Source: Halictus rubicundus | Taxonomy: Eukaryota > Arthropoda > Insecta > Hymenoptera > Halictidae | Direction of reading: 5' to 3' | DNA: 64,000 nucleotides | Assembly (NCBI RefSeq): GCF_050948215.1 | Contig: NW_027489013.1 | Coordinates: forward strand, 1 to 64,000 | Shown: positions 23,930 through 38,434 of the stretch, piece by piece | Layout of the letters: each line of letters starts with the position of its first letter | How positions within the stretch are numbered: position 1 is the stretch's first letter | The notes under the pieces: generated by a model | What the model saw: only the letters and a program-made list of their open reading frames with translations | Told to the model about the DNA's origin: nothing | Databases searched by the model: none | Program-made: the position numbers and the translations under genes

Positions 23930-25720
23930 CTCTATCCTATCCTATCCTCTATCCTATCGTATCCTCTATCCTATCCAATCCTCTATCCTATCCTCTATCC
24001 TATCCTATCCTCTAACTTATCCTATCCTCTATCCTATCTTATCCTCTGTCCTATCCTATCCTCTATCCTATCCTATCCTCTATACTATCCTATCCTCTAT
24101 CCTATCCTATCCTCTATCCTATTCTATCCTCTATCCTATCCTATCCTCTATCCTATCCTATCCTCTTTCCTATCCAATGCCCTGTCCTATTCTCTATCCG
24201 ATCCTATCGTCTATACTATCCTATCCTCTATAATATCGTATCCTCTATCCTATCCTATCCTCTATCCTATAATATCATCTATCCTATCCTATCCTCTATC
24301 CTATCCTATCCTCTATCCTATCCTATCCCCTATAGTCTGCTCTATCCTATCCCATCCACTATCCTATCCTATCCTCTATCCTCTATCCTATCCTCTATCC
24401 TATCCTACCCTATCCTCTATCCTATCCTATCCTCTATCCTATCCTATCCTCTATCCTATACTATCCTCTATCCTATCCTATCCTCTATCCTATCCTATCC
24501 TCTAGCCTATCCTATCCTCTATCCTATCCTATCCTCTATCGTATCCTATCCTCTATCCTATCCTATCCTCTATCCTATCCTATCCTCTATCCTATCCTAT
24601 CCTCTATCCTATCCAATCCTCTATCCTATCCTATCCTCTATCCTATCCTATCCTCTATCCAATCCTATCCGATATCCTATCCTATCCTCTATCCTATCCT
24701 ATCCTCTATCCTATCCCATTCTCTATCCTATCCTATCCTCTTTCCTATCCTATTGTCTATCCTATCCTATCCTTTATCCTATCCTATCCTCTCACCAATC
24801 CTATCCTCAATCCTATCCTATCCTCTATCCTATACTATCCTCTATCCTATCCTATCCTCTATCCTATCCTATCCTCTATCCGATCATATCCTCTATCCTA
24901 TCCTATCCTATCCTCTATAATATCGTATCCTTTATCCCATCCCATCCTCTATCCTATCCTATCCTCTATCCTATCCTATCCTCTATCCTATCCTATCCTC
25001 TATCCTATCCTATAGTCTATCATATCCTATCGTCTATCCTATCCTATTCTCTATTATATCCTATCCTCTATCCTATCCTATCCTCTATCCTATCCTATCC
25101 TCTATCCTATACTATCCTCTATCCTATCCTATCCTCTATCCTATCCTATCCTCTAGCCTATCCTATCCTCTATCCTATCCTATCCTGTATCCTATCCTAT
25201 CCTCTATCCTATCCTATCCTCTATCCTATCCTATCCTCTATCCTATCCTATCCTCTATCCTATTCTATCCTATATCCTATCCTATCCTCTATCCTATCCT
25301 ATCCTCTTTCCTATCCAATGCCCTGTCCTATTCTCTATCCGATCCTATCGTCTATACTATCCTATCCTCTATAATATCGTATCCTCTATCCTATCCTATC
25401 CTCTATCCTATAATATCATCTATCCTATCCTATCCTCTATCCTCTATCCTATCCTCTATCCTATCCTATCCTATCGTCTATCCTATCCTATCCTCTATCC
25501 TATCCTATCCTCTATCCTATCCTATCCTCTATCCTATACTATCCTCTATCCTATCCTATCCTCTATCCTATCCTATCCTCTAGCCTATCCTATCCTCTAT
25601 CCTATCCTATCGTCTATCCTATCCTATCCTCTATCCTATCCTGTCCTCTATCCTATCCTATCCTCTATCCTATCCTATCCTCTATCCTATCCTATCCTCT
25701 ATCCTATACTATCCTCTGTC
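23930..25720 (+). repeat. 2580-bp segmental repeat, copy 1
   Basis: Markers D (24174), GATATCC (24671), F (TATTGTCT at 24751, then CTCTCACCAATCC) and GATCATATCC (about 24880) recur at exactly +2580 bp. D at 25315 recurs at +2563. Upstream, TAACTT at 24013 recurs at +2495; the 85-bp difference is five extra units in copy 2. Confidence 0.8.
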
Positions 25721-26424
25721 CTATCCTATCCTCTATCCTATCCTATCCTCTAGCCTATCCTATCCTCTATCCTATCCTATCCTGTATCCTATCCTATCCT
25801 CTATCCTATCCTATCCTCTATCCTATCCTATCCTCTATCCTATCCTATCCTCTATCCTATTCTATCCTATATCCTATCCTATCCTCTATCCTATCCTATC
25901 CTCTTTCCTATCCAATGCCCTGTCCTATTCTCTATCCGATCCTATCGTCTATCCTATCCTATCCTCTATCCTATCCTATCCTCTATCCTATCCTATCCTC
26001 TATCCTATCCTATCCTCTATCCTATCCTATCCTCTATCCTATCGTATCCTCTATCCTATCCAATCCTCTATCCTATCCTATTCTCTATCCTATCCTATCC
26101 CCTATAGTCTGCTCTATCCTATCCTATCCACTATCCTATCCTATCCTCTATCCTCTATCCTATCCTCTATCCTATCCTATCCTATCCTCTATCCTATCCT
26201 ATCCTCTATCCTCTCCTATCCTCTATCCTATACTATCCTCTATCCTATCCTATCCTCTATCCTATCCTATCCTCTAGCCTATCCTATCCTCTATCCTATC
26301 CTATCCTCTATCCTATCCTATCCTCTATCCTATCCTATCCTCTATCCTATCCTATCCTCTATCCTATCCTATCCTCTATCCTATCCTATCCTCTATCCTA
26401 TCCTATCCTCTATCTTATCCTATC
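25721..26424 (+). repeat. D/E-bearing TATCC segment between the 2580-bp copies
   Basis: It holds D at 25912 with the TATTCTATCCTATATCC lead-in, E near 26.10 kb, a CTCTCC word near 26.21 kb and TCTAGCC at about 26.27 kb. Otherwise it is near-consensus 17-bp units. Confidence 0.8.
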
Positions 26425-28290
26425 CTCTATCCTATCCTATCCTCTATCCTATCGTATCCTCTATCCTATCCAATCCTCTATCCTATCCTCTATCCTATCC
26501 TATCCTCTAACTTATCCTATCCTCTATCCTATCTTATCCTCTGTCCTATCCTATCCTCTATCCTACCCTATCCTCTATACTATCCTATCCTCTATCCTAT
26601 CTTATCCTCTGTCCTATCCTATCCTCTATCCTATCCTATACTCTATCCTATCCTATCCTCTATCCTATCCTATCCTCTATCCTATCCTATCCTCTATCCT
26701 ATTCTATCCTCTATCCTATCCTATCCTCTATCCTATCCTATCCTCTTTCCTATCCAATGCCCTGTCCTATTCTCTATCCGATCCTATCGTCTATACTATC
26801 CTATCCTCTATAATATCGTATCCTCTATCCTATCCTATCCTCTATCCTATAATATCATCTATCCTATCCTATCCTCTATCCTATCCTATCCTCTATCCTA
26901 TCCTATCCTCTATCCTATCCTATCCCCTATAGTCTGCTCTATCCTATCCCATACACTATCCTATCCTATCCTCTATCCTCTATCCTATCCTCTATCCTAT
27001 CCTATCCTATCCTCTATCCTATCCTATCCTCTATCCTATCCTATCCTCTATCCTATACTATCCTCTATCCTATCCTATCCTCTATCCTATCCTATCCTCT
27101 AGCCTATCCTATCCTCTATCCTATCCTATCTTCTATCCTATCCTATCCTCTATCCTATCCTATCCTCTATCCTATCCTATCCTCTATCCTATCCAATCCT
27201 CTATCCTATCCTATCCTCTATCCTATCCTATCCTCTATCCAATCCTATCCGATATCCTATCCTATCCTCTATCCTATCCTATCCTCTATCCTATCCCATT
27301 CTCTATCCTATCCTATCCTCTTTCCTATCCTATTGTCTAACCTATCCTATCCTTTATCCTATCCTATGCTCTCACCAATCCTATCCTCAATCCTATCCTA
27401 TCCTCTATCCTATACTATCCTCTATCCTATCCTATCCTCTATCCTATCCTATCCTCTATCCGATCATATCCTCTATCCTATCCTATCCTATCCTCTATAA
27501 TATCGTATCCTTTATCCCATCCCACCCTCTATCCTATCCTATCCTCTATCCTATCCTATCCTCTATCCTATCCTATCCTCTATCCTATCCTATCGTCTAT
27601 CATATCCTATCGTCTATCCTATCCTATCCTCTATTATATCCTATCCTCTATCCTATCCTATCCTCTATCCTATCCTATCCTCTATCCTATACTATCCTCT
27701 ATCCTATCCTATCCTCTATCCTATCCTATCCTCTAGCCTATCCTATCCTCTATCCTATCCTATCCTGTACCCTATCCTATCCTCTATCCTATCCTATCCT
27801 CTATCCTATCCTATCCTCTATCCTATCCTATCCTCTATCCTATCCTATCCTCTATCCTATCCTATCCTCTTTCCTATCCAATGCCCTGTCCTATTCTCTA
27901 TCCGATCCTATCGTCTATACTATCCTATCCTCTATAATATCGTATCCTCTATCCTATCCTATCCTCTATCCTATAATATCATCTATCCTATCCTATCCTC
28001 TATCCTCTATCCTATCCTCTATCCTATCCTATCCTATCCTCTATCCTATCCTATCCTCTATCCTATCCTATCCTCTATCCTATCCTATCCTCTATCCTAT
28101 ACTATCCTCTATCCTATCCTATCCTCTATCCTATCCTATCCTCTAGCCTATCCTATCCTCTATCCTATCCTATCCTCTATCCTATCCTATCCTCTATCCT
28201 ATCCTATCCTCTATCCTATCCTATCCTCTATCCTATCCTATCCTCTATCCTATCCTATCCTCTATCCTATCCTATCCTCTATCCTATCCT
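26425..28290 (+). repeat. 2580-bp segmental repeat, copy 2
   Basis: D at 26754 and 27878, GATATCC at 27251, F at 27331 and the C block near 27.50 kb follow the order of copy 1. An extra 85 bp near 26.55-26.61 kb duplicates the TATCTTATCCTCTGTCC variant. Private changes include TGTCTAACC in F and CCCACCCTC in C. Confidence 0.8.
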
Positions 28291-29440
28291 ATCCTCTATC
28301 CTATCCCATTCTCTATCCTATCCTATCCTCTTTCCTATCCTATCCTCTATCCTATCCAATCCTATTTCGTATCCTCTATCCTATCCTATCCTCTATCCTA
28401 TCCAAACCTTTATCCTATCCTATCCTCTATCCTATCCTATCCCCTATCCTATCCTATCCTCTATCCTATCCTATCCTCTATCCTATCCTATCTTATCCTC
28501 TATCCTATCCTATCCTCTATCCTATCCTATCCTCTATCCTATCCTATCCTCTATCCTATCCTATCCTCTATCCTATCCTATCCTTTATCCTATCCTATCC
28601 TCTATCCTATCCTATCCTCTATCCTATCCTATCCTCTATCCCATCCTATCCTCTATCCTATCCTATCCTCTATCCTATTCTATCCCCTATCCTATCCTAT
28701 CCTCTATCCTATCCTATCCTCTTTCCTATCCAATGCCCTGTCCTATTCTCTATCCGATCCTATCGTCTATACTGTCCTATCCTCCATAATATCGTATCCT
28801 CTATCCTATCCTATCCTCTATCCTATACTATCCTCTATCCTATCCTATCCTCTATCCTATCCTTTCCTCTATACTATCGTATCCTCTATCCTATCCTATC
28901 CCCTATAGTCTGCTCTATCCTATCCTATCCCCTATAGTCTGCTCTATCCTATCCTATCCACTATCCTATTCTATCCTCTATCCTCTATCCTATCCTCTAT
29001 CCTATCCTATCCTATCCTCTAACATATCCTATCCTCTATCCTATCCTATCCTCTATCCTATCCTATACACTATCCTATCCTATCGTCTATCCTATCCTAT
29101 CCTCTATCCTATCCTATCGTCTATCCTATCCGATCCTCTATCCTATCCTATCCTCTATCCTATCCTATCCTCTATCCTATCCTATCCTCTATCCTATCCT
29201 ATCCTCTATCCGATCATATCCTCTATCCTATCCTATCCTATCCTCTATAATATCGTATCCTTTATCCCATCCCATCCTCTATCCTATCCTATCCTCTATC
29301 CTATCCTATCCTCTATCCTATCCTATCCTGTATCCTATCCTATCCTCTATCCTATCCTATCCTCTATCCTATCCTATCCTCTATCCTATTCTATCCTATA
29401 TCCTATCCTATCCTCTATCCTATCCTATCCTCTTTCCTAT
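28291..29440 (+). repeat. D-prime/double-E block, first (truncated) copy
   Basis: Markers B (TATTTCG form) and A near 28.37-28.41 kb precede a D variant at 28730 with ACTGTCC and CCTCCATAATATCG. Two E markers follow 31 bp apart (about 28.90 and 28.93 kb), then CTCTAACATATCC, ATACACTATCC, GATCATATCC and a C block. The same block occurs at 42.81, 46.04, 50.14 and 61.57 kb, where D-to-D is 910-915 bp; here it is 711 bp. Confidence 0.82.
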
Positions 29441-32400
29441 CCAATGCTCTGTCCTATTCTCTATCCGATCCTATCGTCCCTATAATATCATCTATCCTAT
29501 CCTATCCTATCCTCTATCCTATCCTATCCTCTTTCCTATACTATCCTCTATCCTATCCTATCCTCTATCCTATCCTATCGTCTATCATATCCTATCGTCT
29601 ATCCTATCCTATCCTCTATTATATCCTATCCTCTATCCTATCCTATCCTCTAGCCTATCCTATCCTCTATCCTATACTATCCTCTATCCTATCCTATCCT
29701 CTATCCTATCCTATCCTCTAGCCTATCCTATCCTCTATCCTATCCTATCCTGTATCCTATCCTATCCTCTATCCTATCCTATCCTCTATCCTATCCTATC
29801 CTCTATCCTATTCTATCCTATATCCTATCCTATGCTCTATCCTATCCTATCCTCTTTCCTATCCAATGCCCTGTCCTATTCTCTATCCGATCCTATCGTC
29901 TATACTATCCTATCCTCTATAATATCGTATCCTCTATCCTATCCTATCCTCTATCCTATAATATCATCTATCCTATCCTATCCTCTATCCTATCCTATCC
30001 TCTTTCCTATACTATCCTCTATCCTATCCTATCCTCTATCCTATCCTATCCTCTAGCCTATCCCATCCTCTATCCTATCCTATCCTCTATCCTATCCTAT
30101 CGTCTATCCTATCCTATCCTCTATCCTATCCTATCGTCTATCCTATCCTATCCTCTATCCTATCCTATCCTCTATCCTATCCTATCCTCTATCCTCTATC
30201 CTATCCTCTATCCTATCCTATCCTATCCTCTATCCTATCCTATCCTCTATCCTATCCTATCCTCTATCCTATACTATCCTCTATCCTATCCTATCCTCTA
30301 TCCTATCCTATCCTCTAGCCTATCCTATCCTCTATCCTATCTTATCCTCTATCCTATCCTATCCTCTATCCTATCCTATCCTCTATCCTATCCTATCCTC
30401 TATCCTATCCTATCCTCTATCCTATCCTATCCTCTATCCTATCCTATCCTCTATCCTATCCTATCCTCTATCCTATCCTATCCTCTATCCTATCCTATCC
30501 TCTATCCTATCCTATCCTCTATCCTATCGTATCCTCTATCCTATCCAATCCTCTATCCTATCCTCTATCCTATCCTATCCTCTAACTTATCCTATCCTCT
30601 ATCCTATCTTATCCTCCGTCCTATCCTATCCTCTATCCTATCCTATCCTCTATACTATCCTATCCTCTATCCTATCTTATCCTCTGTCCTATCCTATCCT
30701 CTATCCTATCCTATACTCTATCCTATCCTATCCTCTATCCTATCCTATCCTTTATCCTATCCTATCCTCTATCCTATTCTATCCTCTATCCTATCCTATC
30801 CTCTATCCTATCCTATCCTCTTTCCTATCCAATGCCCTGTCCTATTCTCTATCCGATCCTATCGTCTATACTATCCTATCCTCTATAATATCGTATCCTC
30901 TATCCTATCCTATCCTCTATCCTATAATATCATCTATCCTATCCTATCCTCTATCCTATCCTATCCTCTATCCTATCCTATCCTCTATCCTATAATATCA
31001 TCTATCCTATCCTATCCTCTATCCTATCCTATCCTCTTTCCTATCCAATGCCCTGTCCTATTCTCTATCCGATCCTATCGTCTATACTATCCTATCCTCT
31101 ATAATATCGTATCCTCTATCCTATCCTATCCTCTATCCTATAATATCATCTATCCTATCCTATCCTCTATCCTATCCTATCCTCTATCCTATCCTATCCC
31201 CTATAGTCTGCTCTATCCTATCCTATCCACTATCCTATCCTATCCTCTATCCTCTATCCTATCCTCTATCCTATCCTATGCTATCCTCTATCCTATCCTA
31301 TCCTCTATCCTATCCTATCCTCTATCCTATACTATCCTCTATCCTATCCTATCCTCTATCCTATCCTATCCTCTAGCCTATCCCATCCTCTATCCTATCC
31401 TATCCTCTATCCTATCCTATCGTCTATCCTATCCTATCCTCTATCCTATCCTATCCTCTATCCTATCCTATCCTCTATCCTCTACCCTATCCTCTATCCT
31501 ATCCTATCCTATCCTCTATCCTATCCTATCCTCTATCCTATCCTATCCTCTATCCTATACTATCCTCTATCCTATCCTATCCTCTATCCTATCCTATCCT
31601 CTAGCCTATCCTATCCTCTATCCTATCCTATCCTCTATCCTATCCTATCCTCTATCCTATCCTATCCTCTATCCTATCCTATCCTCTATCCTATCCTATC
31701 CTCTATCCTATCGTATCCTCTATCCTATCCTATCCTCTATCCTATCCTATCCTCTATCCTATCCTATCCTCTATCCTATCCTATCCTCTATCCTATCCTA
31801 TCCTCTATCCTATCGTATCCTCTATCCTATCCAATCCTCTATCCTATCCTCTATCCTATCCTATCCTCTAACTTATCCTATCCTCTATCCTATCTTATCC
31901 TCTGTCCTATCCTATCCTCTATCCTATCCTATCCTCTATACTATCCTATCCTCTATCCTATCTTATCCTCTGTCCTATCCTATCCTCTATCCTATCCTAT
32001 ACTCTATCCTATCCTATCCTCTATCCTATCCTATCCTCTATCCTATCCTATCCTCTATCCTATTCTATCCTCTATCCTATCCTATCCTCTATCCTATCCT
32101 ATCCTCTATCCTATCGTATCCTCTATCCTATCCAATCCTCTATCCTATCCTCTATCCTATCCTATCCTCTAACTTATCCTATCCTCTATCCTATCTTATC
32201 CTCTGTCCTATCCTATCCTCTATCCTATCCTATCCTCTATACTATCCTATCCTCTATCCTATCTTATCCTCTGTCCTATCCTATCCTCTATCCTATCCTA
32301 TACTCTATCCTATCCTATCCTCTATCCTATCCTATCCTCTATCCTATCCTATCCTCTATCCTATTCTATCCTCTATCCTATCCTATCCTCTATCCTATCC

Positions 32401-33046
32401 TATCCTCTTTCCTATCCATTGCCCTGTCCTATTCTCTATCCGATCCTATCGTCTATACTATCCTATCCTCTATAATATCGTATCCTCTATCCTATCCTAT
32501 CCTCTATCCTATAATATCATCTATCCTATCCTATCCTCTATCCTATCCTATCCTCTATCCTATCCTATCCACTATCCTATCCTATCCTCTATCCTCTATC
32601 CTATCCTCTATCCTATCCTATCCTATCCTCTATCCTATCCTATCCTCTATCCTATCCTATCCTCTATCCTATCCTATCCTCTATCCTATACTATCCTCTA
32701 TCCTATCCTATCCTCTATCCTATCCTATCCTCTATCCTATCCTATCCTCTATCCTATCCTATCCTCTATCCTATCCTATCCTCTATCCTATCCCATTCTC
32801 TATCCTATCCTATCCTCTTTCCTATCCTATTGTCTATCCTATCCTATCCTTTATCCTATCCTATCCTCTCACCAATCCTATCCTCAATCCTATCCTATCA
32901 TCTATCCTATACTATCCTCTATCCTATCCTATCCTCTATCCTATCCTTTCCTCTATCCTATCGTATCCTCTATCCTATCCTATCCTCTATCCTATTCTAT
33001 CCTATATCCTATCCTATCCTCTATCCTATCCTATCCTCTTTCCTAT
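29441..33046 (+). repeat. TATCC array with D, E and J markers
   Basis: D copies lie at 29441 (CCAATGCTCTG variant), 29863, 30829, 31045 and 32416 (CCATTG variant). Marker J (CTCTAACTTATCC then TCTTATCCTCTGTCC) occurs at 30583, 31869 and 32170. The last two are 301 bp apart and mark a local tandem duplication. Marker F follows near 32.83 kb. All remaining sequence is near-consensus units. Confidence 0.8.
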
Positions 33047-34613
33047 CCAATGCCCTGTCCTATTCTCTATCCGATCCTATCGTCTATACTATCCTATCCT
33101 CTATAATATCGTATCCTCTATCCTATCCTATCCTCTATCCTATAATATCATCTATCCTATCCTATCCTCTATCCTATCCTATCCTCTATCCTATCCTATC
33201 CTCTATCATATCCTATCCTCTATCCTATCCTATCCACTATCCTATCCTATCGTCTATCCTATCCTATCCTCTATCCTATTCTATCGTCTATCCTATCCGA
33301 TCCTCTATCCTATCCTATCCTCTATCCTATCCTATCCTCTATCCTATTCTATCCTATATCCTATCCTATCCTCTATCCTATCCTATCCTCTTTCCTATCC
33401 AATGCCCTGTCCTATTCTCTATCCGATCCTATCGTCTATACTATCCTATCCTCTATAATATCGTATCCTCTATCCTAGCCTATCCTCTATCCTATAATAT
33501 CATCTATCCTATCCTATCCTCTATCCTATCCTATCCTCTATCCTATCCTATCCTCTATCCCATCCTATCCTCTATCCTATCCTATCCCCTATAGTCTGCT
33601 CTATCCTATCCTATCCACTATCCTATCCTATCCTCTATCCTCTATCCTATCCTCTATCCTATCCTATCCTATCCTCTATCCTATCCTATCCTCTATCCTA
33701 TCCTATCCTCTATCCTATCCTATCCTCTATCATATACTATCCTCTATCCTATCCTATCCTCTATCCTATCCTATCCTCTAGCCTATCCTATCCTCTATCC
33801 TATCCTATCCTCTATCCTATCCTATCCTCTATCCTATCCTATCCTCTATCCTATCCCATTCTCTATCCTATCCTATCCTCTATCCTATTCTATCCTATAT
33901 CCTATCCTATCCTCTATCCTATCCTATCCTCTTTCCTATCCAATGCCCTGTCCTATTCTCTATCCGATCCTATCGTCTATACTATCCTATCCTCTATAAT
34001 ATCGTATCCTCTATCCTATCCTATCCTCTATCCTATAATATCATCTATCCTATCCTATCCTCTATCCTATCCTATCCTCTATCCTATCCTATCCTCTATC
34101 ATATCCTATCCTCTATCCTATCCTATCCACTATCCTATCCTATCGTCTATCCTATCCTATCCTCTATCCTATCCTATCGTCTATCCTATCCGATCCTCTA
34201 TCCTATCCTATCCTCTATCCTATCCTATCCTCTATCCTATTCTATCCTATATCCTATCCTATCCTCTATCCTATCCTATCCTCTTTCCTATCCAATGCCC
34301 TGTCCTATTCTCTATCCGATCCTATCGTCTATACTATCCTATCCTCTATAATATCGTATCCTCTATCCTAGCCTATCCTCTATCCTATAATATCATCTAT
34401 CCTATCCTATCCTCTATCCTATCCTATCCTCTATCCTATCCTATCCTCTATCCTATACTATCCTCTATCCTATCCTATCCTCTATCCTATCCTATCCTCT
34501 AGCCTATCCTATCCTCTATCCTATCCTATCCTCTATCCTATCCTATCCTCTATCCTATCCTATCCTCTATCCTATCCCATTCTCTATCCTATCCTATCCT
34601 CTTTCCTATCCTA
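33047..34613 (+). repeat. Duplicated D pairs at 352-bp spacing
   Basis: D occurs at 33047 and 33399, and again at 33940 and 34292; both pairs are 352 bp apart and the pairs are offset by 893 bp. The second D of each pair is followed by the private variant CCTAGCCTATCC, which supports duplication of the whole pair. Confidence 0.82.
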
Positions 34614-37099
34614 TTGTTTATCCTATATTATCCTTTATCCTATCCTATCCTCTCACCAATCCTATCCTCAATCCTATCCTATCCTCTATCCTATACTATC
34701 CTCTATCCTATCCTATCCTCTATCCTATCCTTTCCTCTATCCTATCGTATCCTCTATCCTATCCTATCCCCTATAGTCTGCTCTATCCTATCCTATCCAC
34801 TACCCTATCCTATCCTCTATCCTCTATCCTATCCTCTATCCTATCCTATCCTATCCTCTAACATATCCTATCCTCTATCCTATCCTATCCTCTATCCTAT
34901 CCTATCCACTATCCTATCCTATCGTCTATCCTATCCTATCCTCTATCCTATCCTATCGTCTATCCTATCCGATCCTCTATCCTATCCTATCCTCTATCCT
35001 ATCCTATCCTCTATCCTATCCTATCCTCTATCCTATCCTATCCTCTATCCTATCCTATCCTCTATCCTATCCAATCCTCTATCCTATCCTATCCTCTATC
35101 CTATCCTATCCTCTATCCAATCCTATCCGATATCCTATCCTATCCTCTATCCTATCCTATCCTCTATCCTATCCCATTCTCTATCCTATCCTATCGTCTT
35201 TCCTATCCTATTGTCTATCCTATCCTATCCTCTATCCTATCCTATCCTCTATCCTATCCTATCCTCTATCCTATTCTATCCTCTATCCTATTCTATCCTA
35301 TATCCTATCCTATCCTCTATCCTATCCTATCCTCTTTCCTATCCAATGCCCTGTCCTATTCTCTATCCGATCCTATCGTCTATACTATCCTATTGTCTAT
35401 CCTATCCTATCCTTTATCCTATCCTATCCTCTCCCCAATCCTATCCTCAATCCTATCCTATCCTCTATCCTATCCTATCCTCTATCCTATCCTTTCCTCT
35501 ATCCTATCGTATCCTCTATCCTATCCTATCCCCTATAGTCTGCTCTATCCTATCCTATCCACTATCCCATCCTATCCTCTATCCTCTATCCTATCCTCTA
35601 TCCTATCCTATCCTATCCTCTAACATATCCTATCCTCTATCCTATCCTATCCTCTATCCTATCCTATCCACTATCCTATCCTATCGTCTATCCTATCCTA
35701 TCCTATATCCTATCCTATCCTCTATCCTATCCTATCCTCTTTCCTATCCAATGCCCTGTCCTATTCTCTATCCGATCCTATCGTCTATACTATCCTATTG
35801 TCTATCCTATCCTATCCTTTATCCTATCCTATCCTCTCCCCAATCCTATCCTCAATCCTATCCTATCCTCTATCCTATCCTATCCTCTATCCTATCCTTT
35901 CCTCTATCCTATCGTATCCTCTATCCTATCCTATCCCCTATAGTCTGCTCTATCCTATCCTATCCACTATCCCATCCTATCCTCTATCCTCTATCCTATC
36001 CTCTATCCTATCCTATCCTATCCTCTAACATATCCTATCCTCTATCCTATCCTATCCTCTATCCTATCCTATCCACTATCCTATCCTATCGTCTATCCTA
36101 TCCTATCCTCTATCCTATTCTATCCTATATCCTATCCTATCCTCTATCCTATCCTATCCTCTTTCCTATCCAATGCCCTGTCCTATTCTCTATCCGATCC
36201 TATCGTCTATACTATCCTATCCTCTATAATATCGTATCCTCTATCCTATCCTATCCTCTATCCTATAATATCATCTATCCTATCCTATCCTCTATCCTAT
36301 CCTATCCTCTATCCTATCCTATCCCCTATAGTCTGCTCTATCCTATCCTATCCACTATCCTATCCTATCCTCTATCCTCTATCCTCTATCCTATCCTCTA
36401 TCCTATCCTATCCTATCCTCTATCCTACCCTATCCTCTATCCTATCCTATCCTCTATCCTATACTATCCTCTATCCTATCCTATCCTCTATCCTATCCTA
36501 TCCTCTAGCCTATCCTCTATTCTATCCTATCCTCTATCCTATCCTATCCTCTATCCTATCCTATCCTCTATCCTATCCTATCCTCTATCATATCCTATCC
36601 TCTATCCTATCCTATCCTCTATCCTATCCTATCCTCTATCCTATCCTATCCTCTATCCTATCCCATTCTCTATCCTATCCTATCCTCTTTCCTATCCTAT
36701 CCTCTATCCTATCCAATCCTATTTCGTATCCTCTATCCTATCCTATCCTCTATCCTATCCAAACCTTTATCCTATCCTATCCTCTATCCTATCCTATCCC
36801 CTATCCTATCCTATCCTCTATCCTATCCTATCCTCTATCCTATCCTATCCTATCCTCTATCCTATCCTATCCTCTAGCCTATCCTATCCTCTATCCTATC
36901 CTATCCTGTATCCTATCCTATCCTCTATCCTACCCTATCCTCTATCCTATCCTATCCTCTATCCTATCCTATCCTCTATCCTATCCTATCCTCTATCCTA
37001 TCCTATCCTCTATCCTATCCCATTCTTTATCCTATCCTATCCTTTCCCTTTCCTATCCTATCCTCTATCCTATCCTATCCTCTATCCTATTCTATCCTC
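34614..37099 (+). repeat. F/D/E segment with a 405-bp tandem duplication
   Basis: Marker F begins near 34.61 kb. D copies at 35343 and 35748 are 405 bp apart. Each runs directly into F (35.39 and 35.80 kb), then CTCTCCCCAATCC, E and CACTATCCCATCC, so these are adjacent copies that share private variants. D at 36170 leads into the usual C-like tail. B and A markers appear near 36.71-36.76 kb. Confidence 0.83.
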
Positions 37100-37465
37100 T
37101 ATCCTATCCTATCCTCTATCCTATCCTATCCTCTATCCTATCCTATCCTCTATCCTATCCTATCCTCTATCCTATCCTATCCTCTATCCTATCCTATCCT
37201 CTATCCTATCCTATCCTCTATCCTATCCTATCCTCTATCCTATCCTATCCTCTATCCTATCCTATCCTCTATCCTATCCTATCCTCTATCCTATCCTATC
37301 CTCTATCCTATCCTATCCTCTATCCTATCCTATCCTCTATCCTATCCTATCCTCTATCCTATCCTATCCTCTATCCTATCCTATCCTCTATCCTATCCTA
37401 TCCTCTATCCTATCCTATCCTCTATCCTATCCTATCCTCTATCCTATCCTATCCTCTATCCTATC
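37100..37465 (+). repeat. Homogeneous run of consensus 17-mers
   Basis: About 21 consecutive TATCCTATCCTATCCTC units with no variant visible by eye. Comparable long clean runs lie at about 38.53-38.79, 39.78-40.05 and 63.78-63.95 kb. They look like recently amplified cores. Confidence 0.85.
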
Positions 37466-38434
37466 CTATCCTCCTTCCTATCCAATGCCCTGTCCTATTC
37501 TCTATCCGATCCTATCGTCTATACTATCCTATCCTCCATAATATCGTATCCTCTATCCTATCCTATCCTCTATCCTATTCTATCCCCTATAGTCTGCTCT
37601 ATCCTATCCTATCCACTATCCTATCCTATCCTCTATCCTCTATCCTATCCTCTATCCTATCCTATCCTATCCTCTATCCTATCCTATCCTCTATCCTATC
37701 CTATCCTCTATCCTATACTATCCTCTATCCTATCCTATCCTCTATCCTATCCTATCCTCTAGCCTATCCTATCCTCTATCCTATCCTATCCTCTATCCTA
37801 TCCTCTATCCTATCCTCTATCCTCTATCCTATCCTCTATCCTATCCTATCCTATCCTCTAACATATCCTATCCTCTATCCTATTTTATCCTCTATCCTAT
37901 CCTATCCACTATCCTATCCTATCGTCTATCCTATCCGATCCTCTATCCTATCCTATCCTGTATCCTATCCTATCCTCTATCCTATCCTATCCTCTATCCT
38001 ATCCTATCCTCTATCGTATCCTATCCTCTATCCTATCCTATCCTCTATCCTATCCTATCCTCTATCCTATCCTATCCTATCCTATCCTCTATCCTATCCT
38101 ATCCTCTATCCTATCCTATCCTCTATCCTATCCTATCGTCTATCCTATCCGATCCTCTATCCTATCCTATCCTGTATCCTATCCTATCCTCTATCCTATC
38201 CTATCCTCTATCCTATCCTATCCTCTATCGTATCCTATCCTCTATCCTATCCTATCCTCTATCCTATCCTATCCTCTATCCTATCCTATCCTATCCTATC
38301 ATCTATCCTATCCTATCCTCTATCCTATCCTATCCTCTATCCTATCCTATCCTCTATCCTATCCTATCCTCTATCCTATCCTATCCTCTATCCTATCCCA
38401 TTCTCTATCCTATCCTATCCTCTTTCCTATCCTA
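37466..38434 (+). repeat. D/E segment
   Basis: D at 37482 is preceded by CTCCTTCC where most copies have CTCTTTCC, as is D at 39202. E follows near 37.59 kb. CTCTAACATATCC and GTCTATCCGATCC variants recur at about 37.86-38.16 kb. The rest is consensus units. Confidence 0.78.

Noticed and set aside
34614..37541. Long ILSYP/YPIL-repeat open frames in the TATCC array, such as this one and 47484-49514
   Set aside because: They are direct readings of the 17-bp unit every 51 bp. They begin at chance ATG in variant units such as CCAATGCC or CTATGC and end at variant TAG or TAA. Identical frames recur at duplicated loci only because the DNA is duplicated.
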